Source: Balanoglossus misakiensis (taxonomy: Eukaryota; Hemichordata). From it: DNA of 64,000 nucleotides. Each line of letters begins with the position of its first letter. Position 1 is the first letter of the stretch. Under the pieces are notes generated by a model that searched no databases, was not told the origin of the DNA, and saw only the letters and a program-made list of their open reading frames with translations. Below, piece after piece: positions 62,784-64,000 of the stretch. Made by a program: the position numbers and the translations under genes. Where the stretch lies: contig CM082578.2 of assembly GCA_040954595.2 (NCBI GenBank), positions 11,718,001-11,782,000 of the forward strand, in the 5' to 3' direction.

Positions 62784-64000
62784 TGGCATGCAGCAGTCAA
62801 ATCACTGGCTCTCATCACCTGGGAAGTTCTAAAAGGGTCTGTGGACAGGGGGTCACACCAGACAGAACCAGAGTTGCAACAGTGTGCACAAGGCAGTTCT
62901 GCATGGACTGATTTGGATTACACCAGAGAAAGTGATTCCATCTAAAGGAGAGATACATTTGCACATATGTGAGAGAGAGGGATAACTCCCAAAGATCAGG
63001 TGGAATACCAAGCAATAACAACATTTATCAGCGGTACTACTTGTGTGTGCACGCATCAAACCTGATCTACAGGACTGAATTGGCCAACAACTGACTCTGC
63101 GCTGCATGGACTTCAAGACTTCAACTGTCAACAAACAAGGTCAGGGCATACATGTTAAACCACGTGTGGTGTCTATGTAATGTTTCTGTGCCATCATACA
63201 TGTATCTGATTCTCATTGCATGTAGTTTACTAGTTTAACATCCTTTCCACTTTCTCATAAACGCTAGTCTACTGTTGAACCAACTGGTGTGTCCTGGTTT
63301 TGTGCATCCCTTTGCCAAGGGGGGTCAATCGATTCCCAACCCCAAAAGAACCCAGTCACATGGTTGGTGGTGGTGGAAAGAGTCAGATGGTACTTTAATG
63401 ATCCCGCCACACATTGTGACAACTGCCTCTAAAATTTCAAACTCTGAAAAACATTCCCTGGCTCCCACTGACTGCAGGGAAGGTCGAAAATGATTGGTCA
63501 ATTAAAAATAAAACGCAAAATGGCTCTCTGCCAACTTTATACCAGATGCTAGGACACTCTGCAAAGAGGCAAATTGCAAAGCTATAATTTATCACCGTGT
63601 GTCAGGATGTATGATTGGCAAAAGTCTCGCATCAGACTTTACAACAGCTTTAGTAGAAACAATTACATTCTTGTAGTATTATTTTTTATTTTTACAATAT
63701 CTCCTTGATTCATTAGAATTGCATTTTAAGGTGTAATATCAGTTGTTCCATCAAAAGCCTTGCAATGTGCAAATAATAATTTACAAATAGAATTGCTTGT
63801 GTGATATGTGCTGTTCAAATAGCTTCAGTTGTCATTTTCAAATGTCAGAAAGATCTTTTCTTTCATTTTGATAATGATATTTGACATGTCCAGAATATCT
63901 AGTATGAGTTCAGTTATTCTGGATCAATACAACAAGATGATGCATAAATCTTTAATACCAATATTTCATAAATGGCAATAATCACACTTTGCTTCTAGTT

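Larger units (their letters stand above)
59600..64000. other. Right flank without recognised genes
   Basis: Apart from the MITE and tandem duplication near 62.3-62.8 kb and one short-repeat copy at 62.15 kb, nothing was recognised. The stretch 60.72-60.81 kb (attaattagagcttcatta followed by gacaggtgcaac) has the look of homeodomain and E-box sites but is unproven. Confidence 0.5.

Noticed and set aside
1-64000. Prokaryotic-type features (operons, CRISPR arrays, insertion sequences, riboswitches)
   Set aside because: Coding sequence is split by GT/AG introns, no direct-repeat arrays with regular spacers exist, and there are no operon-like runs of genes.

Overview
The window is animal nuclear DNA. 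It is AT-rich, most of it has no long open reading frames, and short exons with GT/AG borders are scattered through long introns. It also carries many short non-autonomous repeat elements and frequent TACATGTA-type microsatellite runs. These features, together with the gene found, fit a marine invertebrate (hemichordate, echinoderm, cephalochordate and mollusc all remain possible). The phylum cannot be fixed from the sequence alone.

The one gene identified with confidence is a partial voltage-gated calcium channel alpha2/delta auxiliary subunit (CACNA2D family) on the minus strand. Fourteen coding exons were placed by hand between 43493 and 2020, and a fifteenth small exon at 1271-1239 is probable. 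All junction phases agree and the fourteen join into 395 codons without a stop. They encode, in order, the N-terminal (VWA_N) region (43.5 to 18.8 kb), the metal-binding von Willebrand A domain (5.96 to 2.6 kb) and the start of the Cache region (2.7 to 1.2 kb). The signal-peptide exon and the rest of the protein (remaining Cache repeats, delta part, membrane anchor) were not found here and probably lie outside the window. The gene has an RRR motif just before the VWA domain, the arginine triplet linked to gabapentinoid binding in vertebrate alpha2delta-1 and -2.

Layout: 1-6 kb, a compact exon cluster (VWA and start of Cache). 6-18.8 kb, a 12.9 kb intron with repeat copies. 18.8-22.4 kb, four exons plus a (CAAT)n microsatellite. 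22.4-43.4 kb, a 21 kb intron. 43.4-43.5 kb, the most 5' exon found. 43.5-64 kb, upstream or intronic sequence with a near-perfect foldback element at 54.75 kb, an unidentified open frame at 57.9 kb, a truncated paired-domain-type transposase gene at 59.2-59.5 kb and a tandem duplication at 62.6 kb.

A few plus-strand segments inside the long introns look like exons (6.44, 15.46, 21.14 and 37.88 kb) and partly agree in phase. They could mark a gene nested antisense to the calcium-channel subunit, but at this size and base composition chance is a serious alternative, so they are listed with low confidence.
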